Of a DNA stretch of 64,000 bases, positions 42,529-51,302 are shown piece by piece. Source of the DNA: Berkiella_A sp963976875 (GTDB lineage Bacteria; Pseudomonadota; Gammaproteobacteria; Berkiellales; Berkiellaceae); contig CAXBML010000003.1 in NCBI GenBank assembly GCA_963976875.1, positions 1 through 64,000 on the forward strand, in the 5' to 3' direction. Position 1 is the stretch's first letter, and every line of letters starts with the position of its first letter. A program made the position numbers and the translations under genes. The notes beneath the pieces were generated by a model. That model was not told the DNA's origin and did not search any database. It saw only the letters and a list, made by a program, of their open reading frames with translations.

Positions 42529-43620
42529 ATGTTAAGAAAATTATTGAGCGGGTTCTTGATTATGATGCTGTCATTTAATTTGATGGCTTCTCGTGTTAAG
42601 GATATTACCTCTATTCAAGGTGTGCGGAGTAACCAATTGATTGGATACGGGTTGGTTGTGGGACTAACTGGGACAGGGGATACAGAAGCTTTCACCAAAC
42701 AATCTTTTAAAAATATGTTAAATCAACTGGGGATAACGATTCCTGCTAATATAAATCCTAATATTAAAAATGTGGCAGCAGTCGCCTTACACGCTAATTT
42801 ACCACCTTTTTCAAAGCCGGGACAAAAAATTGATGTGACAGTGTCTTCATTAGGCAATGCAAAAAGCTTAAGAGGGGGGACTTTGCTGTTAGCCCCTTTA
42901 AAAGCAGCTGATGGTAATATTTATGCTGTTGCACAAGGTAGCCTAATCGTTGGCGGCTTATCAGCAGAAGGAACAGATGGGTCCAAAATTACAGTGAATG
43001 TGCCAGTAGTGGGCAGAATACCGAATGGTGCATTGGTCGAACGTGGCATTCCAAGTTCGTTTTTTATGTCTAATCATATTATTTTTAATTTGCATCAGTC
43101 AGATTTCACAGCCGCAAGACACGTTTCAGAAATTATTAATGAATATATTGGTGCGCATACTGCAATGCCGTTAGATGCCACTTCTATTAAAGTTCAGGTG
43201 CCTAAAGATATCGGTAGTCGGGTGGCTTTTGTCTCTGCGATTGAAAACTTAGTTGTTGAAGATAGTATGATGGCGGCTAAGATTATCGTCAATTCGAGAA
43301 CGGGAACAATCGTCATTGGCAAAAGTGTTCGAGTGAAACCGGCAGCGGTGTCTCATGGAAATTTAACGGTCACGATAACAGAAGACCAAGCGGTTTCTCA
43401 GCCTAACGCCTTAAGTCAAGGCGTAACGACGACAACCTCACAGTCTGAAATCAGTGTGTCACAAGACAAGAGCAGAATGTTTTTGTTAAAGCCCGGCATA
43501 TCATTGGAAAGTATTGTGAATGCGGTGAATGAAGTTGGCGCGGCACCCAGTGATTTAATGGCTATACTTGAAGCACTAAAAGAAGCCGGTGCGTTAAACG
43601 CAGATATAGAGATAATATAA
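42529..43620 (+). CDS. flgI: Flagellar P-ring protein FlgI
   Basis: From ATG 42529, 363 residues with a signal peptide (MLRKLLSGFLIMMLSFNLMA). Family motifs: RVKDITSIQGVRSNQLIGYG, LTGTGDTEAFTKQSFKNML, NVAAVALHANLPPFSKPGQK, and SLESIVNAVNEVGAAPSDLM near the end. It forms the periplasmic P-ring around the rod, with FlgA as chaperone. An in-frame ATG at 42514 overlaps the flgH stop and would add five residues. Confidence 0.95.
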   Translation: MLRKLLSGFLIMMLSFNLMASRVKDITSIQGVRSNQLIGYGLVVGLTGTGDTEAFTKQSFKNMLNQLGITIPANINPNIKNVAAVALHANLPPFSKPGQKIDVTVSSLGNAKSLRGGTLLLAPLKAADGNIYAVAQGSLIVGGLSAEGTDGSKITVNVPVVGRIPNGALVERGIPSSFFMSNHIIFNLHQSDFTAARHVSEIINEYIGAHTAMPLDATSIKVQVPKDIGSRVAFVSAIENLVVEDSMMAAKIIVNSRTGTIVIGKSVRVKPAAVSHGNLTVTITEDQAVSQPNALSQGVTTTTSQSEISVSQDKSRMFLLKPGISLESIVNAVNEVGAAPSDLMAILEALKEAGALNADIEII

Positions 43621-43621
43621 T

Positions 43622-43945
43622 ATGATAAATAATACAGGTACATTCAACTATTATGATATGAACTCTATTAAAGAGTTTAAAGGTAAAGTCGGAAATGATG
43701 TTAATGGAAACAGCAAGGAAGATCTTGAGGTCGTCGCCTCTCAATTGGAGTCTGTTTTTTTGAAAATGGTTTTAAAGAGTATGAGAGAGGCACAAGAAAG
43801 TTTAAAGTCGGATTTATTTTCGAGTAACAGTAATGATATGTATCAAGATATGCATGACAATCAATTATCTTTATCTCTTTCTAAAATGAAGTCTATTGGT
43901 TTGCAGGATGTCATTATGCGCCAACTAGATGGTAGTCAAAAATAG
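43622..43945 (+). CDS. flgJ: FlgJ, rod-binding domain only
   Basis: Only 107 residues. It matches the N-terminal rod-binding/rod-cap half of FlgJ (DLEVVASQLESVFLKMVLKS, MREAQESLKSDLFSSNSNDM, YQDMHDNQLSLSLSKMKSIG). The C-terminal peptidoglycan hydrolase domain present in enterobacterial, Vibrio and Pseudomonas FlgJ is absent; the stop is followed at 13 nt by flgK. The rod needs an opening in the murein, so a separate hydrolase encoded elsewhere would be required. In single-domain FlgJ bacteria such as alphaproteobacteria this is a partner like SltF. Confidence 0.9.
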   Translation: MINNTGTFNYYDMNSIKEFKGKVGNDVNGNSKEDLEVVASQLESVFLKMVLKSMREAQESLKSDLFSSNSNDMYQDMHDNQLSLSLSKMKSIGLQDVIMRQLDGSQK

Positions 43946-43957
43946 TGAGTTAATGTA

Positions 43958-46618
43958 ATGAGTGAGTTATTAGGTATTGCTACATCTGGTTTATTATCAG
44001 TGCAAAAAGCATTAGGTACAGTCTCGCATAATATTAATAATGCGAACACACCAGGGTTTAATCGCCAGCAAGATGTATTTGCCACTCGACCCGCAAATAG
44101 AGTGGGCGACCAGTTCATAGGATCTGGAGTCAGTGTCGAAGTGACTCGCAGAATGGTGAATGATTTTGTGACAGATAGTTTCAGGGCGCAAACGAGTCAG
44201 CATAGTGAATTAGAGACTTCCTCGCAGTTATTTCAGGACTTAGACATTTTACTAGCCGACCCGACAACCGGCATCGCAGATGGCTTGAATCAGTTTTTCC
44301 TATCTTTACAAGAAGTGAATAATAATCCTAGCTCAATACCCACTAGACAATTATTCATCTCGCAATCGCAATTACTAGAAAGTCGTTTTCAAGGTTTAAA
44401 TACACAAGTTGAAGATAGAGTCAGATCTACCGATCAACAATTGGGTTTTTTAACCAATGAGGTCAATGTATTAGCGCAAAGTATTGGTGAACTTAACATA
44501 AAGTTATCTAGTGTCAATGGTACAGCAGGCGAGCCAAATGATTTATTAGACCAACGTGATCAATTAATATTAGAATTGTCTGAATATGTTGAAGTTTTAA
44601 CCAATGAGCAAGAAGATGGTAGTGTTAATTTATTGATAGGAAACGGCTTATCTTTGGTTACAGGTGCCAGCGTTAGTACGATTGAAACGGCACCCAGTCA
44701 GACAAGTACTAGTTTAGATGTTTTTTTAACTTCCAATGCTTCCCGTCAAAATATAACGACAAATCTCAATGGCGGGGAAATTGGAGCCCTTATAAATTTA
44801 CGCGATAATGCACTTACTGAAATTCAAAATAGCTTAGGTCGATTGGCAATTACATTAGCATCTGCTTTTAATGATCAAAATGCAGCTGGGATGGATTTAA
44901 ATGGAGAGTTAGGTGGGCTGGTTTTTTCAGATGTAAATAGTTTAGAGGCGATGAGAGCTCGTAGTGTACAAAGTATAGGCAACACAGGGGATGCCATTTT
45001 TAATGTGTCTATTGATAGTATAAAAAGCCAAGAGACGCCTCCCTATCAGGTTTTTTCGTCTGGCGCCAATTTGACAGACACTTCGGCATTGCCAGACTAT
45101 GTGTCAGGTCTAACACGTTTAAATAATATCAATATTAGAACAACCGTTCCAGGAGATGATACTGTCTCTTCTGCTGGTGCGCTAGGAAGTGCAATTTCAA
45201 TAGCCAACGCAGTGAATGCAAGCTCGGCTCAGCACGGTGTCACGGCTTCAGCTGAGCCGAATGCGTTGCTCTTAGGTCAGTTTACACCGGGTGCCTATGC
45301 AGCAGGTGAATTTGCAATTAATGGCATTAATATCGTCACAACTGGAATTGATAATGCCACATTGGTGCAAGATATTAATGCATTATCTTCTCAAACAGGT
45401 GTTGTTGCAAAGGCAGATACGAATAATAATATTGTATTAGAAGCTAAAGATGGTCGTAATATCCAGTTAACCAGCAACGCGAATACACCTGCAGCGACTT
45501 TTTCGCATTTTGATACAAATAGTGGTGTTGCTTTAGATAAAATACAACGAGCCAATATTTCATTAATTTCTACAAATACGATTGATATAAAAGGTAATAA
45601 TCCAAGTGTCATTGGATTTGAGACCGGCACTGTTCCAACTGTAAGCTCGACATTAAGTGTCAATGATTATTTTTTAACTTATGATGGTGCAAACTATAGA
45701 TTGAATCGGGCTTCAGATCAAGCTTTGGTAGCTCAAGGTAGCACACCTGATTTTAGTGTTGATGGATTTACACTTTCTTTAGTGTCTGGAAGCATGCAGG
45801 TGAATGATGTATTTAAAATACAACCGACTAAGAATGGCGCTAAAGAATTTATTACAAAACTGAGTGATCCCAATAAATTAGCACTGGCTTTACCTGTTAG
45901 TTCTGATGCATCATTATCAAATAAAGGTTCCGGCAGCATCGCTGTTTCTAATGTCATAGATGTCTCTGGCGTTCCCGTGAGCACAACTCATAAGCTTGGT
46001 AATGCTTTTGAGAAGGCAGGGCAATTATCCCCCCCCATTAGAATCGAATTTGTTAACGAAACAACTTATAAAGTATTTAATATTGCCAATGGTAACCCTG
46101 GCATACAACTAGGACCCGACCAAAGCTTTGATCCAGAAGCGGGAGAACAAGACGTATTTCCTTTAGCTTCAGTAACAGACAATACGGCACCTGGTCCAAA
46201 TCCACCTTATGTTTACGATCCTGGGTATAGAGTTACCTTAAAAGGGGATATGAAAGCAGGTGATAGCTTTACGATCGGTTACAATCAAGATGCAGCCAGT
46301 GATAATAGAAATAGTAATAAGATGATTGGCTTTCAATTGGATAAATTAGTGAATGGGGGTAATGCCTCTTTGCAAGAAGCCTTTACTCAAATTGTGAGTC
46401 GAGTTGCGACACAGTCAGGGCAATCTCAAGTCAATTTAAAAACAAGTACAAGTTTTTTGCAAGCGATTGAATCACGCCGAAATAGTATTTCAGGTGTCAA
46501 CTTAGAAGAAGAAGCGGCGAATATGCTCAAATTTCAGCAATCCTATCAAGCCATAGCGCAAATATTTGTCATTGCTCGAGATAATTTTAATACGTTGTTA
46601 TCAACGGTAGGTGGATAA
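43958..46618 (+). CDS. flgK: Hook-associated protein 1 FlgK, unusually long
   Basis: An 886-residue protein; ~550-650 is common. The N-terminus MSELLGIATSGLLSVQKALG, HNINNANTPGFNRQQDVFAT and the C-terminus ISGVNLEEEAANMLKFQQSY are classic FlgK. The middle carries the cassette shared with FlgE and FlgL at about 385-560 (SAISIANAVNASSAQHGVTA, FAINGINIVTTGIDNATL, NNNIVLEAKDGRNIQLTSNA) followed by further repeats of a YDxxNYRLNR type. FlgK joins the hook to FlgL and the filament. Exported with FlgN. Confidence 0.94.
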   Translation: MSELLGIATSGLLSVQKALGTVSHNINNANTPGFNRQQDVFATRPANRVGDQFIGSGVSVEVTRRMVNDFVTDSFRAQTSQHSELETSSQLFQDLDILLADPTTGIADGLNQFFLSLQEVNNNPSSIPTRQLFISQSQLLESRFQGLNTQVEDRVRSTDQQLGFLTNEVNVLAQSIGELNIKLSSVNGTAGEPNDLLDQRDQLILELSEYVEVLTNEQEDGSVNLLIGNGLSLVTGASVSTIETAPSQTSTSLDVFLTSNASRQNITTNLNGGEIGALINLRDNALTEIQNSLGRLAITLASAFNDQNAAGMDLNGELGGLVFSDVNSLEAMRARSVQSIGNTGDAIFNVSIDSIKSQETPPYQVFSSGANLTDTSALPDYVSGLTRLNNINIRTTVPGDDTVSSAGALGSAISIANAVNASSAQHGVTASAEPNALLLGQFTPGAYAAGEFAINGINIVTTGIDNATLVQDINALSSQTGVVAKADTNNNIVLEAKDGRNIQLTSNANTPAATFSHFDTNSGVALDKIQRANISLISTNTIDIKGNNPSVIGFETGTVPTVSSTLSVNDYFLTYDGANYRLNRASDQALVAQGSTPDFSVDGFTLSLVSGSMQVNDVFKIQPTKNGAKEFITKLSDPNKLALALPVSSDASLSNKGSGSIAVSNVIDVSGVPVSTTHKLGNAFEKAGQLSPPIRIEFVNETTYKVFNIANGNPGIQLGPDQSFDPEAGEQDVFPLASVTDNTAPGPNPPYVYDPGYRVTLKGDMKAGDSFTIGYNQDAASDNRNSNKMIGFQLDKLVNGGNASLQEAFTQIVSRVATQSGQSQVNLKTSTSFLQAIESRRNSISGVNLEEEAANMLKFQQSYQAIAQIFVIARDNFNTLLSTVGG

Positions 46619-46619
46619 T

Positions 46620-48422
46620 ATGAGAGTCTCAAGTGTTGAATTTTACAATAAAAGTATTAGCTCTATGTTGTCACAGCAAAATAAATTAAATGATTTGCAA
46701 GAAAAGATATCGCTTGGGACACAGATTACAAAACCATCAGATGATCCAAATGGTGCTATTCGTATATTGCAGATAAGACAAGAAATATTTCGAATTGAAC
46801 AATACTCACGAAATTCAACTATTGCTGAATCAAGCTTGAGTTTTGAAGAGACCACTTTAAATAGTATTGTCTCGCAATATCAAAGAATAAAAGAGTTGGC
46901 CATTACTGCAAATAATGGGTCCCTATCCAGCTTGGAGCGAGACGCGATAGCCAATGAACTTGAAGTGATTCTATCAGAAGTAGAGTCATTGGCCAATTCG
47001 AAAAATGGATTTGGTGAATATGCATTTTCTGGTTTTAAAACGAATACTGCGCCGGTGACAAAATCCTTAACGGGAGAGTATGTTTATCAAGGCGATGAAG
47101 GTCAGCGTAAAATTCAATTAAATGATACAACATTTTTGGATGTCAATGATACCGCGAAAGAAATATTTTTTAACTTACCAACGTCCACAGTGAATACGAA
47201 TAATTATACTGATCTTGCAACACTGTCCTCTACTGAACCAGGGCTAGTCAACACAGGTAGTTTACCGGGTTTAGACATGAACGATCTTATTATTAATAAT
47301 ACATTGATTAATCCAGCCGGTATTGACTCAGTATCTACAGCAGAAAGTCAAAAAAGTGCTATTGCCATTGCTAATGCGATTAATGCCCAAAAGTCAGAAC
47401 ATGGTGTGGATGCGATAGCGCAGGTAAATTCGGTAGATTTAGGTATTTATAATGCCCAACCTATTGTGGGCGGTGAGTTAAGTATTAATGGCGTTGCTAT
47501 AGTGAATGCAACTGGCTCAGAAAACGCGTTAATTTCAGAAATAAATTCTTTAACAGATCAAACGGGTGTTACAGCAACACAGCCAGGTGGGGCAGGTACG
47601 GCGATAACGCTTACAGCTTCTGATGGACGAAATATACAATTAGAATCAGTAGGCGGTTCAACTGCTGATTTCGCCAATTTTAGTTTAACAGGTGCGGCCC
47701 AAGATCAAGTGAAACGTTCAACTGTTGTTTTAAGCGACAGTCGTGCTATCGATATTCAAGGTAGTGCGCCTAGTGATGTTGGTTTGGTTCGTGGGATACA
47801 AAGCGCGGTGTCGAACTCAGGTACTGGCGTGATGACATCTGAAATCATTGGAAATGTTCCAGACATCTCGGAAAGTTATGCCATCGTGTTTAATGCTGGG
47901 GGCACAACATTTGACATTGTATTAAGCTCTGATCCAACCCAAGCCATTACGGGATTTGACGATGTGACTTTTGTGCCTGGCCAAGCCATAGAATTTGAGG
48001 GTATCCAAGCAGTTGTTAATGGTACTCCGAATGCAGGCGATACGTTTACGATTGAATTTGATCAATCTGCTAGTCAAGATATATTCAAAACCACACAAAA
48101 TTTGATCGATGATATCCGTGATGGGGCTAGTAGTCCCGCGACATTGGGTTACGGCATTGAGGTGGCTTTACGAAATCTGGAAGAGGCAGAAGTGCAACTA
48201 GATAGTGTCCGTTCTAAAATTGGTGCTCGAATGAATGTTTTGGATTCTCTAGAGAATAATAATGCCAATGTGAAATTCATTGCAGAATCAACCTTAAGTA
48301 AAATTGAAGATTTAGATTATGCTGAAGCTATATCAAGCCTGTCTCAATTAACACTCACTTTACAAGCGGCACAACAAAGCTTTACAAGAATTCAAGGACT
48401 GAGCTTATTTAACTTCTTATAA
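46620..48422 (+). CDS. flgL: Hook-associated protein 3 FlgL with an inserted domain
   Basis: From ATG 46620 the protein is 600 residues (MRVSSVEFYNKSISSML start), against ~320-400 in most bacteria. N-terminal flagellin-like helix QEKISLGTQITKPSDDPNGA, C-terminal FIAESTLSKIEDLDYAEAIS. The insertion at about 214-397 is the FlgE/FlgK cassette: LPGLDMNDLIINNTLI, SAIAIANAINAQKSEHGVDA, LSINGVAIVNATGSENALI, TQPGGAGTAITLTASDGRNI. A GTG three codons upstream is less likely than this ATG. FlgL forms the junction between FlgK and the filament. Confidence 0.94.
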   Translation: MRVSSVEFYNKSISSMLSQQNKLNDLQEKISLGTQITKPSDDPNGAIRILQIRQEIFRIEQYSRNSTIAESSLSFEETTLNSIVSQYQRIKELAITANNGSLSSLERDAIANELEVILSEVESLANSKNGFGEYAFSGFKTNTAPVTKSLTGEYVYQGDEGQRKIQLNDTTFLDVNDTAKEIFFNLPTSTVNTNNYTDLATLSSTEPGLVNTGSLPGLDMNDLIINNTLINPAGIDSVSTAESQKSAIAIANAINAQKSEHGVDAIAQVNSVDLGIYNAQPIVGGELSINGVAIVNATGSENALISEINSLTDQTGVTATQPGGAGTAITLTASDGRNIQLESVGGSTADFANFSLTGAAQDQVKRSTVVLSDSRAIDIQGSAPSDVGLVRGIQSAVSNSGTGVMTSEIIGNVPDISESYAIVFNAGGTTFDIVLSSDPTQAITGFDDVTFVPGQAIEFEGIQAVVNGTPNAGDTFTIEFDQSASQDIFKTTQNLIDDIRDGASSPATLGYGIEVALRNLEEAEVQLDSVRSKIGARMNVLDSLENNNANVKFIAESTLSKIEDLDYAEAISSLSQLTLTLQAAQQSFTRIQGLSLFNFL

Positions 48423-48553
48423 AATACTGATTTTTTTATGATATCGTCACGTCTTTAGCCTTAGTCTTATTTCTCAGCTGCCCTCTGCGACTGCCACTAT
48501 ATTTTTCCACCCATATCATCATTAAAAAAATATAAATAAATTCAAAATAAAGC

Positions 48554-48580
48554 TAAACCTTATTTCTGGGCTGTCGATAC
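48554..48580 (+). promoter_or_regulatory. Sigma-28 (FliA) promoter of fliC
   Basis: TAAA at 48554-48557 and GTCGATAC at 48573-48580, separated by exactly 15 nt, match the FliA consensus TAAA-N15-GCCGATAA at 10 of 12 positions. It lies 94 bp before the flagellin ATG. The rest of 48423-48670 holds no other signal I recognise. Confidence 0.78.
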
Positions 48581-48673
48581 TATGGCTGGGAGCGGTAAAT
48601 ATACTTATTTATATGTGTATATCCGCTAAGGTTATTACAAAGCAAAATTGCTTTTGATTTTCAGGAGTTCATG

Positions 48674-50941
48674 ATGGCACAGGTCATTAATACCAATGTA
48701 GCGTCCTTAAACGCACAAAATAACTTAAACAAATCGGGTGAGATGTTAACCTCTTCACTAGAAAGACTATCTTCTGGTCTTCGTATTAATAGTGCGAAAG
48801 ATGATGCGGCCGGTCTTGCGATTAGTACACGTTTCACATCACAGATTAAAGGTCTAACTCAGGCATCTCGAAATGCAAACGATGCGATATCGTTAGCGCA
48901 GGTTGCTGAGGGTGCAATGCAGGAGTCAACTAATATTCTGCAACGTATGCGTGAACTGTCCATTCAGTCAGCAAATGGCACAAACTCTGCAACTGACCGT
49001 GCGGCTTTGCAAGATGAAGTCAATCAGTTAAAACAAGAGATGTCTCGTGTTGCTAACACAACTTCTTTTAATGGACTTAAAATCTTAAATGGTGACTTGC
49101 AAAATGCATTGTTCCATGTAGGTGCCGAAGCGAATCAAACGATTTCTGTTTCTATTAGTGATACAAGAGCGACTGCTTTGGGTACAAACCAAGTTACGAC
49201 CAATAATACTGAAAGCCCAGAAGGTGCAACTCATAAAGAGCTATTCATTGGGACTGCCGCAGGTACAGCTGGTGCTGGCTTTGGTGCTGAAGTGGGTGTT
49301 GCTCAAGCAAATGCTGCGACTAATGGTTATAGTGCTTCAAATTTCACCATTAATAGCGTGTCATCTGCTGGCGTAGCAACAACTTCAACCGTGGCTGTTG
49401 CAGGTAATGACGAAGCGAACGCTATAGCGACAGCTTTATCGGCTGAAGCAGGTGTTGAGGCGAGAGGCTTTAACCAAGTGACGGTTGATAACTTTGCTAA
49501 TATGGATGCTGCAACCAGTATCACGTTAGAAGGTGAAGCGGTTATCGTTGGTGCTGCAGCAACAGTTGATAGTGCTGCAACAGCGATTAATGCAAATGCA
49601 AACTTACAAGCCGCTGGAATTTATGCCGTCAGTGATGGTTCGACTCTCACTGTGACCGCCACAGATGGTCGTGACTTGTCTTTTGCTTCAACAGGTGCTG
49701 GTACAGGTATCGTTGATATGGCTGGCTTAGATGGTGCTGCTGCAACGACAATGGTGCTAACACAAGCCACTACCTTTGGTGGTCGTGTTGATATTATGAT
49801 GGATCAAGGTATGACGATCACATCTGATACAGATTCCATTATACAGACAGGACAAGCCGCAGTGACAGCTGCAGTGGCTCAAGGTTCTATTGGTGATGGT
49901 GTTAACAACACAACTAATACTGCTAACGATTTAACCAATAATGTGGCTGCTCAAAATATCACTGTTGTGGGTGCGACAGGTTCAGCGACGGCTGCAGTGA
50001 GTGCTGATGAAGCAGCAGATAGTATTGCAACTGCCATTAATGCCTTATCAGGTAACACAGGTGTGACAGCTTCTGCTTCAACAACAGTAACACTGTCAGG
50101 GCTATCAGCTGATGGTACAGTTGGATTTAACCTATATGGTAACAATGCAACAGGCACAACGATCAGCGCAACAGTCACAACAAGTGATTTATCATCGCTA
50201 GTCCAAGCTGTGAATGATGCCGCGGGTACCACAGGTATTAGCGCAGCAGTCGGTACCAATAACTCAGAAATTATCTTAACGCATAGTGAAGGTAAAGATG
50301 TTGTTATAGAGAACTTTAGCCATAGTGCTGCTGTTGACTTTGCTGCACCAGGCGTAACAGCGGTATCTGGAACAGGTAGTTCGCAACCTGCAGCGACTGA
50401 GCAATCTTTAACTGTTACAGGTAATGCTTCAACAAATGCGGGTGGACAGTCAGTCAACTTGTATGATGGTGGGGCTAGAACAAACTTTGATAGTACTGTT
50501 GTTGGTGGTGAGCTGACCTTCAACTCATCAAGTTCATTTAACGTGTCTTCTGATGTGTCAGGCTCAGCGACCGGTAGTACTTCATTGTTTTCAGGTGTCG
50601 CAGGTTCTGCCAACTCATCAACTTTGTCTGATGTAGGTCAGTTGAACATTAGCACACAATCTGGAGCAAATGATGCGATTAGTGTGATTGATGGGGCTTT
50701 GGATCAAATCAGTTCCATTCGAGCCCAGTTAGGTTCTGTTCAAAATAGATTCTCAAGTACGATATCTAATATCGCCAGTAATGTTGAGAATTTAGAATCA
50801 GCACGGTCTCGTATCTTAGATGCTGACTTTGCGGCAGAAACAGCGAAGATGACTAAAGCACAGATCTTACAACAAGCAGGTGTCTCTATTTTGTCTCAGG
50901 CAAATAGTATTCCTCAGAATGTATTGGGTCTACTTCAGTAG
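48674..50941 (+). CDS. fliC: Flagellin FliC, large
   Basis: From the second ATG (48674, AGGAG seven bases ahead) the protein is 755 residues and starts MAQVINTNVASLNAQNNLNK. The conserved N-terminal D0/D1 part runs to about 180 (SGLRINSAKDDAAGLAISTR, LQRMRELSIQSANGT), and the C-terminal part from about 665 (IDGALDQISSIRAQLGSVQN, ending NVLGLLQ). The middle ~480 residues, surface-exposed in the filament, are Ala/Thr/Ser/Gly-rich and contain hook-IN-like motifs (VTATDGRDLSFAS near 333; TTGISAAVGTNNSEIILTHS). Legionella flagellin is about 475 residues, so the exposed part is enlarged. Confidence 0.95.
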   Translation: MAQVINTNVASLNAQNNLNKSGEMLTSSLERLSSGLRINSAKDDAAGLAISTRFTSQIKGLTQASRNANDAISLAQVAEGAMQESTNILQRMRELSIQSANGTNSATDRAALQDEVNQLKQEMSRVANTTSFNGLKILNGDLQNALFHVGAEANQTISVSISDTRATALGTNQVTTNNTESPEGATHKELFIGTAAGTAGAGFGAEVGVAQANAATNGYSASNFTINSVSSAGVATTSTVAVAGNDEANAIATALSAEAGVEARGFNQVTVDNFANMDAATSITLEGEAVIVGAAATVDSAATAINANANLQAAGIYAVSDGSTLTVTATDGRDLSFASTGAGTGIVDMAGLDGAAATTMVLTQATTFGGRVDIMMDQGMTITSDTDSIIQTGQAAVTAAVAQGSIGDGVNNTTNTANDLTNNVAAQNITVVGATGSATAAVSADEAADSIATAINALSGNTGVTASASTTVTLSGLSADGTVGFNLYGNNATGTTISATVTTSDLSSLVQAVNDAAGTTGISAAVGTNNSEIILTHSEGKDVVIENFSHSAAVDFAAPGVTAVSGTGSSQPAATEQSLTVTGNASTNAGGQSVNLYDGGARTNFDSTVVGGELTFNSSSSFNVSSDVSGSATGSTSLFSGVAGSANSSTLSDVGQLNISTQSGANDAISVIDGALDQISSIRAQLGSVQNRFSSTISNIASNVENLESARSRILDADFAAETAKMTKAQILQQAGVSILSQANSIPQNVLGLLQ

Positions 50942-50953
50942 TCAAGCAATAAG

Positions 50954-50982
50954 AAGGGGGGATTTATCTCCCCTTTTTTTTA
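50954..50982 (+). terminator. Rho-independent terminator of fliC
   Basis: AAGGGGGGA (50954-50962) pairs with TCTCCCCTT (50967-50975), one G-T pair, loop TTTA, followed by a run of Ts. It starts 13 nt after the flagellin stop codon. Confidence 0.88.
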
Positions 50983-51020
50983 ATTAATATTAAGTTAGAT
51001 ATTTATACAGCGGACAGCTT

Positions 51021-51296
51021 ATGCCAATTGATCAATATGAATGGAAAACGATTGCCAGAAATAAACAAATTCAGAGGCCGTCAAATGAGATTAAAGCTTC
51101 TTTGGACGAAGCAAAATATAGTCATATTCAACGTGAAATAATAGGTCATTATAATGAAAATCAAAGCACTATATCATTTCAGGTAACTTCCAATAATTGT
51201 AAAAATATATTAAAAAACATGTCAGTGAATTCAATTTTTCAGGTGGCATATTCTTTGCAACAACCCATTATTCAAAATAAAAAAATAGCGGAGTAG
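51021..51296 (+). CDS. Hypothetical protein at the usual flaG position, 91 aa
   Basis: A 91-residue hydrophilic protein starting MPIDQYEWKTIARNKQIQRP. In polar-flagellum gene sets flaG sits here, between flagellin and fliD. The conserved FlaG C-terminal pattern (LxFxxDExTGxxVVKVxDxxTxEVIRQIP) is not present, so I do not name it flaG. It could be a strongly diverged homologue or a different protein. It ends 6 nt before fliD, with which it is likely co-transcribed. Confidence 0.6.
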   Translation: MPIDQYEWKTIARNKQIQRPSNEIKASLDEAKYSHIQREIIGHYNENQSTISFQVTSNNCKNILKNMSVNSIFQVAYSLQQPIIQNKKIAE

Positions 51297-51302
51297 TAGA
51301 TA

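Noticed and set aside
49951..50613. 220-codon minus-strand frame inside flagellin
   Set aside because: A shadow of the Ala/Thr-rich fliC coding sequence; no start signal and biased composition.
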